This document shows, piece after piece, positions 15,038 through 16,579 of a stretch of 16,579 nucleotides of DNA. The stretch comes from JBCDIQ01 sp039024295 (GTDB taxonomy: Bacteria > Bacteroidota > Bacteroidia > J057): the NCBI GenBank assembly GCA_039024295.1, contig JBCDIQ010000092.1, positions 1 to 16,579 on the forward strand, written 5' to 3'. Made by a program: the position numbers and the translations under genes. The notes beneath the pieces are model-generated. The model saw nothing but the letters and a program-made list of their open reading frames with translations. It was not told where the DNA came from and did no database searches. The stretch's first letter is position 1. Each line of letters opens with the position of its first letter.

Positions 15038-16192
15038 ATGAGCCGCCTGCGCATTTTTGTTTGTTCTGCCAATATTTCTGCCCTCTATCAATCGGTTTAT
15101 GCCCATAGTACCTTCCAAACGGGAGATAGGGACCTGTTGGTGATAGATGCGCTCGCACTCAAGCCCTCTCAACAGGCTGCCATCAAGCAGGCTGCCCAGC
15201 TTCATTCCGAGTTTCAGCTGTATGACTTCAGCTCCACAAAAGTCGAAGGGGCTTCTGCCGTTCCAAGCACCAGAAAACAGTGGACACGCCGCCTCAAAAC
15301 TCGGCCAGGCTTCAAGCAGGTATACGATTTTTTGCACCAATTTAAACTTGCAGCTGAGGACAAGGAAGCCCAGCAACGTTTGACCTCAGCAATTCCTGAA
15401 CTTACCCAATCCTGGGATGAGGTTCAGGTATTTCGGCAACCCGTACTTCACCTCAATCGGCCCTTGGAAGCTCTTTTGCCGCAGGCTGTGATTCACCACA
15501 TCGAGCATGGTTTGGGAGATTACCTGGATATCCTGAAGGGAGAGAAATCCGCCTATCCTTTTTTGTGTCTGTTTGCAGATGCTTTTGGACCATTTCTGGA
15601 AAAGCAGGGAAAAAATCCGGCATTTATTCAATCCTATGTGTCGCCAGAAGCTTTTCGCATGGCCGCCAAGAGATTTCCAGAAATCTATTCGCAGGTAGGT
15701 GCTGCCGCGCAGTTGGTAACGGGTAAAGCCGCACTTTTATGCTTACAGTCTTTAGAGGAATTCCTAGTAGATGAAGCCTTCTGGCCACATTTTTTTGATC
15801 GATGTTTGGAGAAAATTACTGCTCCTGAGCAGGTGCAATTCCTCATCAAACCCCACCCCAGACAAAGTCCGGCTGTACTTACCAGGATACAGCAATATTT
15901 TGATCAGAAAGGGCTTGCCGCTACTTTTTTAGACAGCCCAGAGTTCCAATCCCTCAGCATAGAAGTGCTTTTTCAGGCGTGGGCGGGCAAGGTCAAATAT
16001 GTCTTTTCTCCCTTCTCCTCCAGTGTGTTTTATTTGTCATATCTCTACCCAGATGCTGATATCACTTATGGGTATTCCCTGAGAAGCCTGGAAGGATTCA
16101 CGCAACGTACGCCCCAACTGTACCTGGACAGATGGGCAGAAGTAGCCCCAGCATTGAAAGAGGTGTTTGGGCAGCGGGTGGAGGAGGTTTGA
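15038..16192 (+). CDS. Putative GT-B glycosyltransferase, polysialyltransferase/GT52-like
   Basis: I start this at ATG 15038 (MSRLRIFVCSANISALYQSV), giving 384 residues; an in-frame GTG at 15020 would add six. The assignment is by motif pattern only. The N-terminal strand followed by SANISALYQS resembles enzymes that begin with a nucleotide-sugar-binding fold. IEHGLGDYLD at 155-164 recalls the (D/E)(D/E)G motif with its following Tyr in bacterial sialyltransferases. IKPHPR at 270-275 is the HP motif, and SPFSSSVFYLSY at 324-335 fits the Ser/Thr-rich motif of GT52, GT38 and related families. No signal peptide or membrane helix is evident, so it probably works on the cytoplasmic face. The sugar donor need not be CMP-sialic acid. 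It stands alone, with no glycan-synthesis neighbours in the window. Confidence 0.62.
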   Translation: MSRLRIFVCSANISALYQSVYAHSTFQTGDRDLLVIDALALKPSQQAAIKQAAQLHSEFQLYDFSSTKVEGASAVPSTRKQWTRRLKTRPGFKQVYDFLHQFKLAAEDKEAQQRLTSAIPELTQSWDEVQVFRQPVLHLNRPLEALLPQAVIHHIEHGLGDYLDILKGEKSAYPFLCLFADAFGPFLEKQGKNPAFIQSYVSPEAFRMAAKRFPEIYSQVGAAAQLVTGKAALLCLQSLEEFLVDEAFWPHFFDRCLEKITAPEQVQFLIKPHPRQSPAVLTRIQQYFDQKGLAATFLDSPEFQSLSIEVLFQAWAGKVKYVFSPFSSSVFYLSYLYPDADITYGYSLRSLEGFTQRTPQLYLDRWAEVAPALKEVFGQRVEEV

Positions 16193-16258
16193 AGGGAGAA
16201 ATTTAATGTTACTGGTCTAATCCCTAGCTGCTTATTTTCGTATCCTTTTAGGAGTGGC

Positions 16259-16289
16259 TTGGAAATAAGAACACAAAAAGCTAAATTTA
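16259..16289 (+). promoter_or_regulatory. Candidate promoter of the Panacea-domain gene
   Basis: TTG, 20 bases, TAAATTTA: a one-mismatch fit to the Bacteroidota TTG / TAnnTTTG promoter. The -7 box ends 29 bases before the ATG at 16319. No Shine-Dalgarno sequence is evident. Its presence suggests the gene has its own transcript rather than reading through from the glycosyltransferase. Confidence 0.4.
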
Positions 16290-16318
16290 ATAGTCATTAG
16301 TGGATGTAAATTAGCATT

Positions 16319-16579
16319 ATGATGGCGGGCAAGACAGAAGAACTAATACTGTATGTATCAACTAAACTTCAAAATGATCCTCATTATGGAGCAATAAAGC
16401 TCAATAAAGCTTTATACTATATTGACAATATCCACTTTGCAAAATATGGAACGCCTGTTACTGACTTTAAGTACATTAAGCAAGAAATGGGACCAACTCC
16501 TAAACCAGCCGAATTTTTTACCATTATTAATTCCTTAAAAGAATCTGGTGAACTTGAAATTGCAAAAGAGGAAAATTTC
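16319..16579 (+). CDS. Panacea/SocA-like (DUF4065) domain protein, 5' part only
   Basis: The gene runs off the right edge; 87 codons are visible, with no stop. Two ATGs stand in tandem at 16319 and 16322, and an in-frame TAA at 16307 excludes an earlier start. The sequence ELILYVSTKLQ at 8-18, AIKLNKALYYIDNIHFAKYG at 25-44, then PVTDFKYIKQEMGPTPKPAEF matches the start of the Panacea domain (K-L-x-K-x-L-Y-x-x-D, K-Y-G-x-P, and G-P-x-P). Members of that family act as antitoxins, of the SocA proteolytic-adaptor kind or as direct neutralisers of a linked toxin. Base composition is about 33% GC over the stretch I counted, against roughly 42-58% in spots sampled from neighbouring genes, suggesting acquisition. 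No toxin candidate lies upstream, so a partner would be downstream, outside the window. Confidence 0.72.
   Translation, partial: MMAGKTEELILYVSTKLQNDPHYGAIKLNKALYYIDNIHFAKYGTPVTDFKYIKQEMGPTPKPAEFFTIINSLKESGELEIAKEENF

Overview
The window looks like chromosomal DNA from a member of the Bacteroidota. Three things point that way: gene content (an SBBP beta-propeller secreted protein with a tail of a kind I associate with this phylum, an MBOAT/SGNH pair, a NarL-type regulator), weak or absent Shine-Dalgarno sequences before most genes, and several upstream sites resembling the TTG / TAnnTTTG promoter of this phylum. The sequence does not fix the genus; Cytophagia or Saprospiria would fit. The window is densely coded, with no gene-free stretch over 300 bases. 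The longest gap is 10007-10262, which holds a candidate promoter and a long inverted repeat.

Layout. (1) 12-3039, minus: a two-gene operon of a LysM-containing SGNH hydrolase followed by an MBOAT O-acyltransferase, probably acting on an extracellular glycan. (2) 3168-5894, plus: a NarL/LuxR response regulator, then a secreted SBBP beta-propeller protein. (3) 5896-10006, minus: a bifunctional class A penicillin-binding protein overlapping uvrC by 11 bases. (4) 10263-10652, minus: a lone receiver domain with Asn at the phosphoacceptor position. (5) 10922-13205, plus: a SAM hydroxide adenosyltransferase (DUF62) and an NtrY-like membrane histidine kinase. (6) 13176-14942, minus: aspS, whose 3' end overlaps the kinase gene by 30 bases. 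(7) 15038-16192, plus: a probable GT-B glycosyltransferase resembling polysialyltransferase/GT52 enzymes. (8) 16319 to the window end, plus: the 5' part of an AT-rich gene for a Panacea/SocA-like (DUF4065) protein, a family known as antitoxins.

Housekeeping genes (PBP1A, uvrC, aspS, SAM hydrolase) alternate with envelope and signalling genes. Three two-component parts are present (NarL-type regulator, pseudo-receiver, NtrY-like kinase), but none sits next to an obvious partner. The least ordinary items are the SGNH protein with a LysM domain between its catalytic blocks next to an MBOAT, the receiver lacking its Asp, a perfect 10-bp inverted repeat between aspS and the glycosyltransferase, and the truncated Panacea gene at the right edge, which may open a toxin-antitoxin or defence locus beyond this window. 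All assignments come from reading motifs; no database search was run.
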